Source: Spyradocola sp034113365 (GTDB lineage: Bacteria > Bacillota > Clostridia > Christensenellales > UBA1750). From it: a DNA stretch of 64,000 nt. Numbering within the stretch: the stretch's first letter is position 1; the number at the start of each line of letters is the position of its first letter. Under the pieces are notes generated by a model. It saw only the letters and a list, made by a program, of their open reading frames with translations, did no database searches and was not told the origin of the DNA. Position numbers and translations under genes: made by a program. This document shows positions 63,975-64,000 of the stretch, in pieces. Location: assembly GCA_034113365.1 (NCBI GenBank), contig JAXEXP010000158.1:1-64000 (forward strand), in the 5' to 3' direction.

Positions 63975-64000
63975 GGGTGCTGGTCAGCGCGTGTCTGCTG
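63971..64000 (+). CDS. DUF523 family protein (partial, first 10 codons)
   Basis: ATG 63971 overlaps the previous stop by 4 nt. The visible MRVLVSACLL is the characteristic opening of DUF523 proteins (M[KR]VLVSACLLG). The gene continues beyond the window. Confidence 0.65.
   Translation, partial: MRVLVSACLL

Overview
The window comes from the chromosome of a high-GC Gram-positive bacterium, most likely an anaerobic gut or rumen member of the Clostridia. Supporting signs are dense Shine-Dalgarno sites (AGGAGG type), LL-diaminopimelate aminotransferase (dapL), type III glutamine synthetase (glnN), a split archaeal-type glutamate synthase with ferredoxin-like subunits, ANTAR-type RNA regulation, and plant-polysaccharide and tannin enzymes. 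The species cannot be named from the sequence.

Region 1 (about 172-14973) is a defective prophage in the 3' end of a tRNA-Val gene. A 28-bp direct repeat (172-199 and 14946-14973) marks attL and attR, and a tyrosine integrase sits just inside attR. What remains is a lysis cassette (holin-like proteins and a three-domain endolysin), a run of tail-fibre or receptor-binding proteins (glycine-rich, LamG-like, collagen-like, CBM5/12-like), a Phd/RelE-type toxin-antitoxin pair in opposite orientation, and a 1211-residue remnant of a polyvalent MuF-type protein. No terminase, portal, capsid, tail-tube or replication genes are present. A partial IS1182-like transposase lies at the left edge.

Region 2 (15 to 31 kb) is ordinary chromosome: an HPr-like protein without the active-site histidine, a TetR regulator, a preQ1 riboswitch with queT, a WYL regulator, tRNA-Glu and tRNA-Gln, a probable 6S RNA, an ABC importer without its binding protein, an LMW phosphatase with a GNAT, carbohydrate genes (GH-like protein, sialidase-fold protein, GH127, Gfo/Idh/MocA), a DUF4349 lipoprotein, a MATE exporter and tRNA-Ile. 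Intergenic repeats and a tandem duplication lie at 20.4-21.1 kb and 25.1-25.3 kb.

Region 3 (31 to 44 kb) holds secreted and surface proteins (a Cys-rich CAP protein and a beta-helix protein with an SPKTG sorting signal), a GH29 fucosidase, and a compact tannase - UbiD - UbiX - LpdD operon. That operon looks able to release gallate from galloyl esters and decarboxylate it. A promoter-terminator pair at 43.15-43.26 kb may encode an orphan small RNA.

Region 4 (44 to 58.7 kb) is a nitrogen-assimilation island: an Amt-PII fusion, purF, glnN, a five-gene split glutamate synthase, a second glutamine synthetase, and an ANTAR RNA-binding regulator whose receiver domain has lost its phospho-acceptor Asp. 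Three leaders (glnN, amt, glutamate synthase) each carry a hairpin with an AAAGNN hexaloop that overlaps an intrinsic terminator. This is the architecture expected of ANTAR antitermination, so the regulator probably controls the island in cis. This is the most interesting system in the window.

Region 5 (58.7 to 64 kb) holds pyrG, dapL, an ASCH protein, an acyl-CoA thioesterase, an AAC(3)-family acetyltransferase, a flavin-binding PNPOx-like protein and the start of a DUF523 gene.
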